DNA of 64,000 nt from Parastagonospora avenae f. sp. tritici 18332-5 (taxonomy: Eukaryota; Ascomycota; Dothideomycetes; Pleosporales; Phaeosphaeriaceae): positions 1 to 64,000 of the forward strand of contig JAFJTR010000063.1 of the NCBI GenBank assembly GCA_022559985.1. Reading direction: 5' to 3'. Made by a program: the position numbers and the translations under genes. Every line of letters starts with the position of its first letter. Position 1 is the first letter of the stretch. Under the pieces are notes generated by a model, which did no database searches, had not been told where the DNA came from, and worked only from the letters and a program-made list of their open reading frames with translations. Shown here in pieces: positions 11,101 to 21,676 of this stretch.

Positions 11101-14093
11101 AGATGGTTGCCTGACTAGATCTCATGTCTCTCACTGTTTCTACGGAACGAACAGGTGGTGGTAAGTCGGACGAGTCAGTGCGGGATGATGCTCGAATGGC
11201 AATAGGCTCAGATGCCTTCTCTGTCGATGTAAGTCTTGTGCTAGCAAGTCGCTCAGCGATAGGACCCTTCTGGTTCTTCTCAACAGTTAGCATAGCAGGT
11301 TTCACACCTCCTGGGCTCATATCAAGGGTAGCGTCGGCTATGGTAGATTTTGCTGGTGTTGCCTTTCCCCCAAAGCTGATTTGCCTGAGGAACCAATTGC
11401 CAGGTCGGGGCTTCGCCTCAGGCTTTGCGGACGTCGGCGCAATAATATTAGACGGAGTTTTGGGTCCCACGACCTGTGACCGTATGCTTCTGGGAGGAGA
11501 GTGTGCTCTACTTGGAGCTGGAGAGTGACGTGGCGTCGATCGCAAAGACATGTGGTGATCCTGTGAGTCTCCTGAACCACCGCGCCGGTGCACACTGGAA
11601 CGACGCGGGTCCGGGTTGTCTCTAGCCCAGGCTTTCTGCCGCTGCAAAACATCTGCCCGTGGTTGTCCTGGAGCTCTATGCTCAGACAGATAATGAGACG
11701 TATTTCGAGGAGACTGCCCCTCCACTTCTCGTGACCGTTCACGCATGATTTGATGGAAGGTAGCATCTTGCGTTGGTCGAGCTGTCTTGCCAAAGGAGGG
11801 CTCAACGCTGCGAACAGATGTGGAGAGATACGAGCCTCTCGACAACTCTGGAGACTGGTTGAGATGCGAATCACCCCTTCCTCGCTGCTCCGTTGCCATT
11901 GCAGGCTGAGGCACTGGTGCGAAGACTCCATCATCATAAGCCTCCATCCAGGCCTTATACGCAACACTTCTCTCATCGAAGTGATCATCACCAAACTCTC
12001 TATCGCCTCGTGACGAGTAAGACCCCGTTGCAGTGGTCGAGGAGTTCAAGACAGCCTTTTCTTCAGCCGCCCTTCTTGCTTCAGACGATCCAGCACTGTC
12101 GCCCATGTGATGTGGGTACAATGGGTCTTCCTCCAGGTACGGGATCGAGATATCGCCAAGTTCGTTTTCTAAAACACCCATCATCTGTAACTCGTAAAGG
12201 CGACAGCGCAAAGCAAACACTCTGCCCTTCTTTCGGGTACGCTTCACGACCCTGTCAGCTTTCCTTGGCTTGGTCAACTCCAAAGTATCATCAGCTATGC
12301 CGGACCAGAATGACACATCAACCCAGTAAGGCATTGCGAATCGCCACTCATCGGGATTCTCCGAGGCGGCAGCTGAGATTTCTTCGGCCACAGAATGAAG
12401 AGCGGTTGAAGACGACGTGCGCATCAACGAGCCAAGGACAGATTCATATTGACGTGGCGTCCTATCCTCTAGATCCGCGAAGTTCTTCACAGAACTTCGC
12501 CTTTCACCCTGTCTTTTCGCGAGGAAAGATTCAACGGCAGATATCGAGCGTGGGGTACGGTACTTGAACAACGGAACCGAATGCAGTGGCATAGGTGACA
12601 AACAAACTAGGTCTATGCCGATACCTGAACCCATGAGAGTGTCCGTTGTCAGCTTCAGCATGTTGTAGTCGACCTCAAAAACCCCTGTGCCTGGTGTGAC
12701 GACGATGACAGATATGCCAGTGCGAACAAGATCTCGGTCAATATAGTCTTTAGAAAATTGCGCAGCCGCCAAATTGATAGCTTCGAGAATGTTTCCCTGG
12801 CTGGCGGATGTGGGCTTGCCAGCTACAATCATATCTGGTTCTGCACCATCTGGCTCGGCTTTCGAATACCGTTCTTGTTGAGCCAGGGGTCTTGGGGCAA
12901 TGGAGACCTCGCGAAGGAACGTTCTAAATTCTTTCTTCAGTTGGTAGAGAATGTTGATCCAGTCCCCACTTGCCATATCGCTTACAACGACGCGATAGTA
13001 ATCGCGAAAGGTATTGGATGGTGCCTTCCAGTCATTCCTTCTGGGCATATCCGTGGATCGTTCAGATGAAAGCTCGCCGTCGTATTCCATCCTCGTAAAA
13101 AGTATGATAGTAACTAGATGTCTTGCGTTGATTCTGAGCCATCTCTTGAATAAGTCTGGGAGGAAACCGCCCACGACCTTGTTGAACATGATCTCGCCAG
13201 CACCTTCAGCATCAAAATCCCACATTTCTTTTGACATCTGCAAGAACAAGACATATCGCGCAGACTCGCTGCGAAATACAGGTTTGGTCCTTGATGAGAA
13301 GTATCCGGAATGTACAGAATGGCCGTTAATGTAGATGTGCTTGATAGTCGCTTTGATGGTGCCCATGAAGAGCAATTTCTGGCCCTTGTAGACCGTTCTT
13401 TTACTCAGCTCAGCTATGGCCATGCGCCACATGTCAGCACGCGCAAGATACTCGTCGCGAAAGACAAGCTCGACGTGATGTGCCTCGTGCTTTTCTTCGT
13501 CGGCCTACAGAGATCAGCTTCAGGCTTGCAGTTCGATTGACTGGCATACCTCGGCGACAATCACCTGCATTCGGTTGCGGAAGCCAAAGACTTTTGCTAT
13601 CCTCTCTGAGATCGATACCTGTTGATCTTTGTGAGTGTTGTACACAGTTGCTCTGGACACCACCTACCTGTAAATTTGCATGTTTCGATTTTAGGTCCGC
13701 AGGGAGCGCTGCAGCGGCAAATACGTATGCCTTTTCAGCATCAATATCTCGACCACCGGGGAATGATGATCCATTCTCGTCTACAGTGATGGTGTTAGAA
13801 TTTCGACGGGATCGCTTCAATAAGTTATTTGCACCAGTGTCTCGTGGGAAGACACCCTCCTTGGCTTGGTGAAGGTCATGCTGGGAGCCTCTGGTCGTAG
13901 ATGGGAAATCGCGGACGGCGGTGTTTGAGTCCAGGGCCACTATTTGGAGTAATGTTCCCATCGCTGTAGGGATCTCTGGAAACTTCTCCGCGTTGAAGAC
14001 AACATCATCCCGTGAGAAGTTGTCGTCATGGGTCCAAAGTGTGCATAATTTTTGTACCCTGGTAGTCCTGGCGTCCGATACTGGTTTCGACAT
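8198..14093 (-). CDS. IML1: vacuolar SEACIT/GATOR1 subunit Iml1 (DEPDC5 homologue)
   Basis: Iml1 is the catalytic GAP subunit of SEACIT (GATOR1 in animals); it inactivates Gtr1/RagA and so represses TORC1 when amino acids are scarce. I place exons at 14093-13668, 13618-13550 and 13504-8198, with introns of 49 and 45 bp (GTAGGT..CAG and GTATGC..TAG), giving 1,933 residues. The join restores the family N-terminus, ending VFRDEYLARADMWRM just past exon 3's start. Further marks are the block LVNPCNPKKNNI with RRWHHVFP and EWFPTAEQ, and a DEP domain near 1370-1450 (WHWKLHYTCFLGFDLVNWLL). Long Ser/Pro-rich linkers separate the folded parts. The C-terminus is low-complexity and Gly/Arg-rich. The next gene downstream on the same strand is FNIP/Lst4, another TORC1 amino-acid sensor part. 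Confidence 0.95.
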
Positions 14094-14938
14094 GTTGATG
14101 CTGGATTAATCACGTCTAGGTGCTAGGTATCGCCTGCGCTCTTCATGTCGCAACTTCAAGCGCGACAGTAGAATGTAGAGCAGCGGTCATTTTGCGACTG
14201 GATATATAACGACCGCTGCGAACTATTTCTCCACGGACTTCTGGGTAGGATGTTGCACATATGATATATTTCAAGATGAGTGTTGTGGAGAGATGGTGAG
14301 GAGGAGCGCGTGGTCTCATGCAAGGTACGGGACAGACGCTAGGAAGATGCCAAGGCGCGCTATATCAGCCAGACGATACCGACCTTGAGGACCATGGTAA
14401 GGACGAAAGCGAGTACTTTGCATGGCATGACTATTTCAAAAAGCGGTCTAACTCTAGAAGGCTTGTTAAAGTGTGTACATTCAAAATGACATGCACGCTG
14501 ATTTCTGAGCTCGACTTCATGTTGCGCAGCAGCGTGATACGCTTTGATGACGACGCATCCGCATCCCAAAAGCACATGCCGGGTTACGGTCCAGATGCCA
14601 ATTTCATTTTATGAATGAACCCCATGCTAAGAAGATTGTGGCCCCTAACGGTATCATGACGCAGAGTGGAGAGTAGAGGATGGAGTACGCCCCGTATGCT
14701 TCTACGCCTGCCCGAATAACGCCCGCCCAAATAACGCCTTATGGTTCAACGCCCCAGGTCTCGCATGCCTTTGGTCGAGATGTCGTGGAAGTCGTTGCGC
14801 TAATGCTCTCTGGTCTCGCTCCTCGGCAACATGGTCGACATGGTCTTGGTCGTGGTTCTGCACTCATCCGGAAGACGAGGTGCATTCGTTGCGCGGCCAT
14901 GGCCGATTCGTGCGTTTGTCGTGGCACTCGGCACGACT
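14094..14938. other. intergenic, IML1 promoter side
   Basis: About 850 bp holding the IML1 5' flank and, further right, the 3' flank of a small minus-strand gene. It contains the inverted repeat with a TATA-like core at 14181-14218. I see no further gene. Confidence 0.5.
14181..14218. promoter_or_regulatory. inverted repeat around a TATA-like core upstream of IML1
   Basis: The 11-bp arms CAGCGGTCATT (14181-14191) and AACGACCGCTG (14208-14218) are complementary at 10 of 11 positions. The spacer contains GATATATA. The element lies about 90-125 bp before the IML1 ATG. It could be a core promoter with a dimeric factor site, or a chance stem. Confidence 0.35.
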
Positions 14939-15226
14939 TCACTCTTCGCGAGACGTTCCCATAAAAGCTGCGAGTGTAGGTATCGGAACGCCGTTCACAT
15001 TCGTCCATCTTATCGCCGCGTCGCCTACACCACCTGCCTCTCCGGATAACTCTGCGCCAGCTTCCGCCTGCTTGAAACTGGTGAAGCCCGCCTCTTCAAG
15101 CCGGGGAGACCAGGTTGGATGTGTGCCTGTCAAAACGCGGTGGACTTGGAACGATCCATAGATCATGAGGGCGGTGGAGACAATGGGTAACCGCGCGGCG
15201 TGCTGAGAAATGATCGTGGTACTCAT
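14939..15226 (-). CDS. small conserved-looking membrane protein, 95 residues
   Basis: This intronless frame starts at an ATG with a good fungal context (GCTACCATGAG). The N-terminus reads MSTTIISQHAARLPIVSTAL and continues hydrophobic to about residue 25, giving one probable membrane segment. A soluble tail rich in Gly, Ala and Glu follows. Low cysteine, sensible amino-acid composition and a position divergent from PRP22 (248 bp apart) argue for a real gene. I do not recognise the family and give no function; a small mitochondrial or ER membrane protein is possible. Confidence 0.6.
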   Translation of the reverse strand: MSTTIISQHAARLPIVSTALMIYGSFQVHRVLTGTHPTWSPRLEEAGFTSFKQAEAGAELSGEAGGVGDAAIRWTNVNGVPIPTLAAFMGTSREE

Positions 15227-15474
15227 GGTAGCAATATGTGTATTGCGTAGAAGTGGCGAGGTGATAATGCAACGTTTATTAGGTCTTGTGGTGAAAGTGA
15301 CCTGACATGAATCCGGAGGCGAAAGGCGGTACCTTGCGGAGGCTCGTGGCAGGTGAGTGGCTGCACGCGGGGAGGACCCATAACGCTATCTTGGCAGCGC
15401 ATCAACTTTCTTGAACATCTAACAGCGTGCTTCAACACCTTCACCGCCACCCTCTCGAGGGACCAGTCGCAGCC
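15227..15474. promoter_or_regulatory. divergent promoter region, small membrane protein / PRP22
   Basis: The 248 bp between the two divergent ATGs must hold both promoters and 5' leaders. The PRP22 frame stays open upstream to 15427 but begins there with a non-ATG codon. I see no clear TATA box. Confidence 0.5.
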
Positions 15475-18400
15475 ATGGACGATCTCGCGAACCTCGAGTT
15501 CCTGTCGCTTGTTTCAAAAGTCACTTCGGAAATACAGAATCATGTTGGCGTCTCGGACAAGACGCTCGCGGAGTTCGTCATTGACCAGCATGCGAGCTGC
15601 AAGAGCGTCACTGAATACAAAGACCAGCTCGAGGCCATGGGCGCCGAGTTCCCCCAGAGTCTGGTAGAAAGCATCGACCGCCTGATCTTGACTCTGCATC
15701 CCAAGTACAAGAAGAGCGCGAACGGAAAGAAGACAGACGCAGAAGATGGACAAGACGCGAATCGCAAGACTCGCGTCTTCAAGGGCCTGGCGATACCTGA
15801 TAAGGAGGTTGAGTACGATGTGGCGGACGGGGAGCTGGCGACTGGAGCGCCGGAAATCGATGCGCTTGACGATACCTTTGCGATGCTCGAGGGACTCGCG
15901 GGGAAGGCACCGGGCAAGCCCAAGGAACGGTCGCGCAAGAGGAGCATGAGCCCATACGTCAGCGACGACGATACGAGCAGGAGCAAGAGGCACAGGCGCA
16001 AAAACAAGTCACGGTCACGGTCGCGATCGCGCAGTCCCAGGCGACGACAGGAGGAACACGATGAGCTGGTCTTCCAAGACGAGTTCGGGCGCACAAGAAC
16101 CGTCAAGCGCCAAGACAAGACACGCAGCCGGAAAAAGTACAGAGACGAAGATCTTGACGAATTCCGGCGACAGCCTACGCCCGAGCTCGACGACGAGCCC
16201 GTTCTGTACAAGGTTTATGACGGCAAGGTCACGGGAGTCAAGGATTTTGGCTGCTTCGTAAACCTGCAAGGCGTGAAGGGCAAGGTCGACGGACTCGTCC
16301 ATGTCACGCAAATGGTCGAAGGCGCGCGCGTCAACCACCCGTCCGATATCGTGTCCAGAATGCAACAAGTCAAAGTGAAAGTGGTCAAGATGGACAACGG
16401 CAGAGTATCGCTGTCAATGAAAGAAGTGGACCAGCAGTCAGGGCGCGACCTCGCTCCTGGGAAGCGCATCGCAGCAGGTGCACCAAACTTTGCCTCGGGC
16501 GCGAACTCTCAGGGATTGGGTGGCATTCCCGGTGTTGATGCAGCCGTACCCGTCGTAGAAGATGGCTACAACGGCCGCAAGAACGGTACGCGGAAGCGAA
16601 TGACTTCACCTGAAAGATGGGAAATCCAACAGCTTATCGCTTCTGGCGTGATACCCAAGTCCGACTATCCTGAACTTAATGAGGACTTCAACGCACATGT
16701 CAATGGCGAGGGCGGCTTCGAAGAGGAGGAAGACGTCGATATTGAAGTACGTGAGGAGGAGCCGCCATTCTTGGCCGGACAGACCAAGCAGTCGCTCGAA
16801 CTTTCTCCGATTCGAGTCGTCAAGGCGCCCGATGGCTCGCTCAACCGCGCTGCCATGGCAGGTGACACGCTTGCGAAGGAGCGTCGTGATCTTAGACAAC
16901 AGGAAGCACAAGAGAAGGCTGCCAAGGAGGCAGCAAATGTCGATCTCAGCCAGCAGTGGAACGATCCCATGGCCCAGACGAAACAATTCGCAAGCGATCT
17001 TCGCAATACACGCACAAATCAGCCCAGCGAGTCGCAACCAGAGTGGAAGAAGATCTCGGCCGGTAGTCGAGATATCTCCATGGGCAAGCGCACTGACATG
17101 AGCATCAAAGATCAAAGGGAGTCTTTGCCCGTTTACAAGTTCAGAAAACAGCTTCTCGAGGCTGTGGCACAGCACCAGATATTGATTGTCGTTGGTGACA
17201 CTGGATCTGGCAAGACGACACAAATGACCCAATATCTAGCTGAAGCCGGATACGCCAACGAGCTAATTATTGGATGCACACAGCCTAGGCGTGTTGCAGC
17301 CATGAGTGTCGCCAAGCGTGTAGCAGAAGAAGTCGGCTGCAAACTTGGAAACGAGGTCGGCTACACTATTCGATTCGAAGACAACACATCACCAGACACT
17401 AGGATAAAATACATGACAGATGGTATCCTTCAGCGAGAGATTCTGCTGGACCCGATGCTTAACAAGTATAGCTGCATCATGTTGGACGAGGCCCACGAAC
17501 GTACTATTGCTACGGACGTGTTGTTTGGTTTGCTGAAGAAGACACTAAAGCGCCGGCCTGACATGAAGCTCATTGTCACCAGTGCCACACTCGATGCCGA
17601 CAAGTTTTCCGAGTACTTCAAAAAGTGTCCTATCTTTTCGATCCCTGGTCGCACCTTCCCGGTTGAGGTCATGTACAGTCGCGAGCCAGAGTCAGACTAC
17701 CTTGACGCCGCGCTTGTCACGGTCATGCAGATCCACCTGACTGAGCCCGCCGGCGACATCTTGCTGTTCTTGACTGGTAAAGAAGAGATTGACTCGTCCT
17801 GCGAAGTACTGAGCGAACGCATGAAAGCTCTAGGACCAAATGTACCGGAGCTAATGATCCTCCCAATTTACGGAGCATTGCCGTCAGAAGTCGCGTCTCG
17901 TATTTTCGAGCCCTCGCCATCGGGCACACGCAAAGTCGTCATCGCCACCAACATCGCTGAAACCTCTCTTACAATTGACGGCATTTATTACGTTGTCGAC
18001 CCAGGTTTTGTCAAACAGTCCTCCTACGACGGCAAGCTCGGTATGGACCGCTTGCAAATTACCCCCATCTCACAGGCACAAGCACGCCAAAGATCAGGCC
18101 GAGCAGGTCGAACAGGCCCAGGAAAGTGTTTCCGCCTGTACACCGAAGCCGCCTTCCAGAACGAAATGCTGCCCACCACCATCCCTGAGATCCAACGCCA
18201 GAATCTCTCCAACACCATCCTCATGCTCAAAGCCATGGGCATCAACGACCTCCTCCACTTCGACTTCATGGACCCACCCCCCACCAACACCATGTTAACC
18301 GCCCTCGAAGAACTCTACCAACTCGGCGCCCTCGACGACGAAGGTCTCCTCACGCGTCTCGGCCGCCAAATGGCCGACTTCCCCATGGACCCGTCCCTCT

Positions 18401-19122
18401 CGAAATCACTAATTAAATCCGTCGACCTCCAATGCTCCGACGAAATCCTCACCATCGTTGCCATGATCTCCGCCACGCAATCCGTCTTCCACCGCCCCCG
18501 CGACAAGCAACAACAAGCCGACCAGAAAAAGCAGAAATTCAACGACGCATCGGGAGACCACATCACGCTGCTCAACGTGTATAACGGCTGGAAACAGGGC
18601 GGGTTCAGCGTGCCGTGGTGTCATGAGAACTTCGTCATGCCGCGGAATATGCAGCGCGTGAAGGATGTCAGAAATCAGTTACTCCAGATCATGGCCCGCC
18701 ATAAACACCCCGTCGTCTCCTGCGGCCGCAACACCATCAAAGTCCGCCAAGCCCTATGTTCAGGCTTCTTCCGCAACTCCGCGCGCAAAGACCCGAGCGA
18801 AGGCTACAAAACCCTCGTCGAGGGCACGCCCGTGTATCTGCACCCCAGCTCCAGCCTGTTCGGCAAACCCGCCGAGCACGTGATTTACCACAGTCTGGTC
18901 GAGACGACGAAGGAGTACATGCATTGCTGCAGTGCGATTGAGCCGAAGTGGTTGGTCGAGGCGGCGCCCACGTTTTTCAAGGTCGCGGGCACGGATAAGT
19001 TGAGTAAGAGGAAGAAGGCGGAGAGGATTCAGCCGCTGCATAACAAGTTTCAGGGGGAGGATGATTGGCGGTTGTCGGCGCAGAGGAGGGCGGGGAGGGG
19101 TGGGGGTGGGACTTGGGGATAG
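15475..19122 (+). CDS. PRP22: pre-mRNA-splicing ATP-dependent DEAH-box RNA helicase Prp22 (DHX8)
   Basis: Prp22 releases spliced mRNA from the spliceosome and proofreads the second step. The 1,215-residue intronless frame begins MDDLANLEFLSLV at an ATG with GCC before it. A basic RS-rich stretch lies near 145-190. An S1 RNA-binding domain spans about 243-320 (VTGVKDFGCFVNL). The helicase core follows: GDTGSGKTT (Walker A) near 574, DEAH near 671, SAT near 702 and QRSGRAGR near 870. The helicase-associated and OB-fold regions complete it. S1 plus DEAH order separates Prp22 from Prp2, Prp16 and Prp43. The C-terminus ends in a short Gly/Arg tail. Confidence 0.97.
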   Translation: MDDLANLEFLSLVSKVTSEIQNHVGVSDKTLAEFVIDQHASCKSVTEYKDQLEAMGAEFPQSLVESIDRLILTLHPKYKKSANGKKTDAEDGQDANRKTRVFKGLAIPDKEVEYDVADGELATGAPEIDALDDTFAMLEGLAGKAPGKPKERSRKRSMSPYVSDDDTSRSKRHRRKNKSRSRSRSRSPRRRQEEHDELVFQDEFGRTRTVKRQDKTRSRKKYRDEDLDEFRRQPTPELDDEPVLYKVYDGKVTGVKDFGCFVNLQGVKGKVDGLVHVTQMVEGARVNHPSDIVSRMQQVKVKVVKMDNGRVSLSMKEVDQQSGRDLAPGKRIAAGAPNFASGANSQGLGGIPGVDAAVPVVEDGYNGRKNGTRKRMTSPERWEIQQLIASGVIPKSDYPELNEDFNAHVNGEGGFEEEEDVDIEVREEEPPFLAGQTKQSLELSPIRVVKAPDGSLNRAAMAGDTLAKERRDLRQQEAQEKAAKEAANVDLSQQWNDPMAQTKQFASDLRNTRTNQPSESQPEWKKISAGSRDISMGKRTDMSIKDQRESLPVYKFRKQLLEAVAQHQILIVVGDTGSGKTTQMTQYLAEAGYANELIIGCTQPRRVAAMSVAKRVAEEVGCKLGNEVGYTIRFEDNTSPDTRIKYMTDGILQREILLDPMLNKYSCIMLDEAHERTIATDVLFGLLKKTLKRRPDMKLIVTSATLDADKFSEYFKKCPIFSIPGRTFPVEVMYSREPESDYLDAALVTVMQIHLTEPAGDILLFLTGKEEIDSSCEVLSERMKALGPNVPELMILPIYGALPSEVASRIFEPSPSGTRKVVIATNIAETSLTIDGIYYVVDPGFVKQSSYDGKLGMDRLQITPISQAQARQRSGRAGRTGPGKCFRLYTEAAFQNEMLPTTIPEIQRQNLSNTILMLKAMGINDLLHFDFMDPPPTNTMLTALEELYQLGALDDEGLLTRLGRQMADFPMDPSLSKSLIKSVDLQCSDEILTIVAMISATQSVFHRPRDKQQQADQKKQKFNDASGDHITLLNVYNGWKQGGFSVPWCHENFVMPRNMQRVKDVRNQLLQIMARHKHPVVSCGRNTIKVRQALCSGFFRNSARKDPSEGYKTLVEGTPVYLHPSSSLFGKPAEHVIYHSLVETTKEYMHCCSAIEPKWLVEAAPTFFKVAGTDKLSKRKKAERIQPLHNKFQGEDDWRLSAQRRAGRGGGGTWG

Positions 19123-19708
19123 GGCTGAATTTGGGTTTACCAGGATCTTTGCGCGTGGATTTCGTAATAGCTTTTGGGAGAATGATATCCAGGTTTGTGT
19201 GCAACGGTGCGTCTATTCACGTGTGGAATGCACTTCCATGTAAGGTTGCAAAAGTCATTCATGCCGTGTCGTTGCAAAAATAATGTTCGTACATCTAATA
19301 CATTCTTAACCAAGAAATACGTTTACAATAAAACATAGTTTCAGCAATACAACGAGGACACAAGTCTTGCCCATCCAGTGCGCTACCCAATGTCCATCGA
19401 ACGATCCCCCAAAACACCACGAACCCTAAAAAGTCCCAGTGCGGGCAAGAAAGATTTCATTTTCCTCCTCTACTCAAGAAAATCTGCCTCGCCGTCTTTC
19501 TTTCTGCGTCCCGATCCATATCGCAAGGACAACAGTAATGGCAACGAGAAACAGTGTGATTTTGAGGAGGAGCCAGACGGCTTGTTTTGCGGAATAAGGT
19601 GCACTTTGACCAAAAGTCAGACGGAATGCGCGAGGGGAGAAGAAAGTGAAGATGCATCGATGACAAGGCGCATGGTTGGAGACTAAACTGATGGAAAATG
19701 TGACGAGC
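19123..19708. other. convergent 3' flank between PRP22 and the mannosyltransferase
   Basis: 586 bp between two convergent genes. It is AT-richer than its surroundings and has several AATAAA-like stretches (for example near 19279-19330) suited to polyadenylation in either direction. No gene is seen. Confidence 0.5.
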
Positions 19709-21022
19709 TTATTGCTCCTTTTCGTACCCTGCAGGTTTGGTCATGTCGTTGATTTCGTAGAAGCGAGCCGTGCCTGTTGATTGTGTTAGTGGATGCGTGC
19801 TGTAATAATTTTTGGAGGATCTTACAGCTGTAACCATTCCAGTCAAAGTTGTCCTTGGGGTTGCACGAGCACTTATGGTCGAGGCGGTACTGCTCGCCAG
19901 TCGGGCAGTGCGTGAAAGGGACGTGGTAGTAGGCAATATCGTTAAAGAAGTGAAGCTCATCCTTTTGCAACATAAGACCAGCGGCGATGGAGTGAACTGG
20001 TGCATCACCCCAGCGCTCATAGAAGAAACCTCCCGCATGGTCAAGAGAGGTGAAGAAGTCAACGTAGGCGTCAGATCGCAACCAGTTCAGGTTGCCAATC
20101 TCGAAATTGGACCAGAAATGGCATTTGTTGTAGGTTTCGCCACCGTCGTCACTGAGGAACTTCATCGAGTTATCCTTGGCAATGTGCTGTGGGTAATGCT
20201 TGGTGAAGTTCTTGGTGGCGTCCCAGAGCGTTGGAATTGTCTCGACATATTCGTACAAGCTGAGGGTGAAGCTGTACTTCTTCTTGTTGTCGGCCATGAA
20301 CTTGAACGTATCGTAGTTGATGTCGCAGTACAGCTCGATGCTGGGCTCAACGCGCCAGTACCACTCGTAGTCGAGCATCAAGGGGTGGCGGAAGAAGAAT
20401 CCAGATTCGTAACGGCACATGTGCCTGTAGCTGACGGAGTCGCCGTAGATGATCTTCTTCTCCTTCATCTCTTCGCGGACCCTGGCGGCCTTGTCCTGAT
20501 CGATCCATTCGGGGAACGACCAATGCTCCTTTGGAATCTTGCCATACTTGGTCTTTCCAGACACAAGTGCACTTGTAACCCTCTTGAATTCGTCGTCGAA
20601 CTCGTCGTCGTTCAGGAACACCCAGTCGTAGTTGAACTTGCGGTTGAAGCGATCCTCAACGTGGCGAATGGACTTGGCGATCTCCCAGACGTCGGAATTG
20701 CGGGCGAGAGTGACGAAGGTAGCGTTCATGCGGGCGCCGGGCATGGTCTCGGCAAGGGGTGCTTTCTCGTTCGGCGTGGTTCCTGTGACTGGCGTGACTG
20801 GCGAGACTGGCGAGTCACCCGTGATGGCAGCGTTGGGGGTGCCTGGCGTGATGGCATCTTTGTAGGATGCGGGCCAGCTTGCAGTCGGCACTGATGAGGA
20901 GCTGATAAAGTAGAAGACGATTAGAGCCTGTGCGAGTCAGCCATGGTCATCAAGTAGGTCTGCGGCATGCGTACAAAAACAGCAAAGATAATGTAGCGTA
21001 TATAGCGCTGGGAGCCCGACAT
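19709..21022 (-). CDS. KTR1: Golgi alpha-1,2-mannosyltransferase, KTR family (GT15)
   Basis: KTR enzymes add alpha-1,2-mannose from GDP-mannose to N- and O-linked glycans in the Golgi. I place exons at 21022-20975, 20927-19826 and 19773-19709 (introns of 47 and 52 bp), giving 404 residues. The first splice joins a single signal-anchor (YIRYIIFAVFALIVFYFISS) to a Pro/Thr-rich stem, the type II layout of this family. The catalytic domain shows FNYDWVFLNDDEF, KYGKIPKEHWSFPEW, GDSVSYRHMCRYESGFF, WYWRVEPSIELYCDI, ETYNKCHFWSNFEIGNL and FFYERWGDAPVHSIAA, all typical of Ktr1/Kre2. The second splice restores the tail ending AGYEKEQ. The frame is open upstream to 21124, where another start is possible. 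The Ktr1 rather than Kre2 subtype is an inference. Confidence 0.93.
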
Positions 21023-21676
21023 GGTGCTAGAGTCGCCAGACTGATCCGAGTCTTGCGTTTTTTCTTTGCTGTGTTCTGGCGTGCTCTCCACTTTGGCTGC
21101 GCGCAATTGTCGACGTCTCTGCAAAGGGATTGGTGGCCGAATCGGGTGCTATCGAGGGTTCGCTACCAAAGCTAGACCTCGGAGTGCGGAGAGGTCGAGT
21201 TTAAGGGACGAGCGAGCGGAAGGAGCGACTTGTGCGCATCAGCGGGGAGAATAGAGGACAGGTATAACCTTCCAAGAGACAAAGTGTTGAGCACGTGGAA
21301 TGCAAAAGGAGAGATGCGATGGGTTGTCGTACGCCTCCAGGTGTGGCTGTCGGCTAGAGTGGAACAGGGTTATGGGTGCAAGGGCGGCCAAGAATGGCGG
21401 GACTGATTGGGACTGGGGCAGATGCGGAAGGCGCGCCCAAGAGAGAGCGCGACATCACCACCACTATCATTGACCTGAGCGTCGCATTATTCAGCTTCGT
21501 CCGTCGCATTGCCTGTGTGTATTACTACGCTCCATTGGGCTTTCACCAGTCCATCGAGCCCCATGCGGCCGCCGCCTCCTGCTGCCTTTACCTTCGCTCG
21601 ACGTCACCACACCCAGCTCAATATTTGATACACTCATCTACCACCAACAACCACCCCACCACGGGCACCGCTCACC
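21023..21676. promoter_or_regulatory. divergent promoter region, KTR mannosyltransferase / PAT1
   Basis: 654 bp between divergent starts. The PAT1 side carries CT/CA-rich leader sequence just before its ATG. The part next to the mannosyltransferase may instead encode a longer N-terminus. No other gene is seen. Confidence 0.5.
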
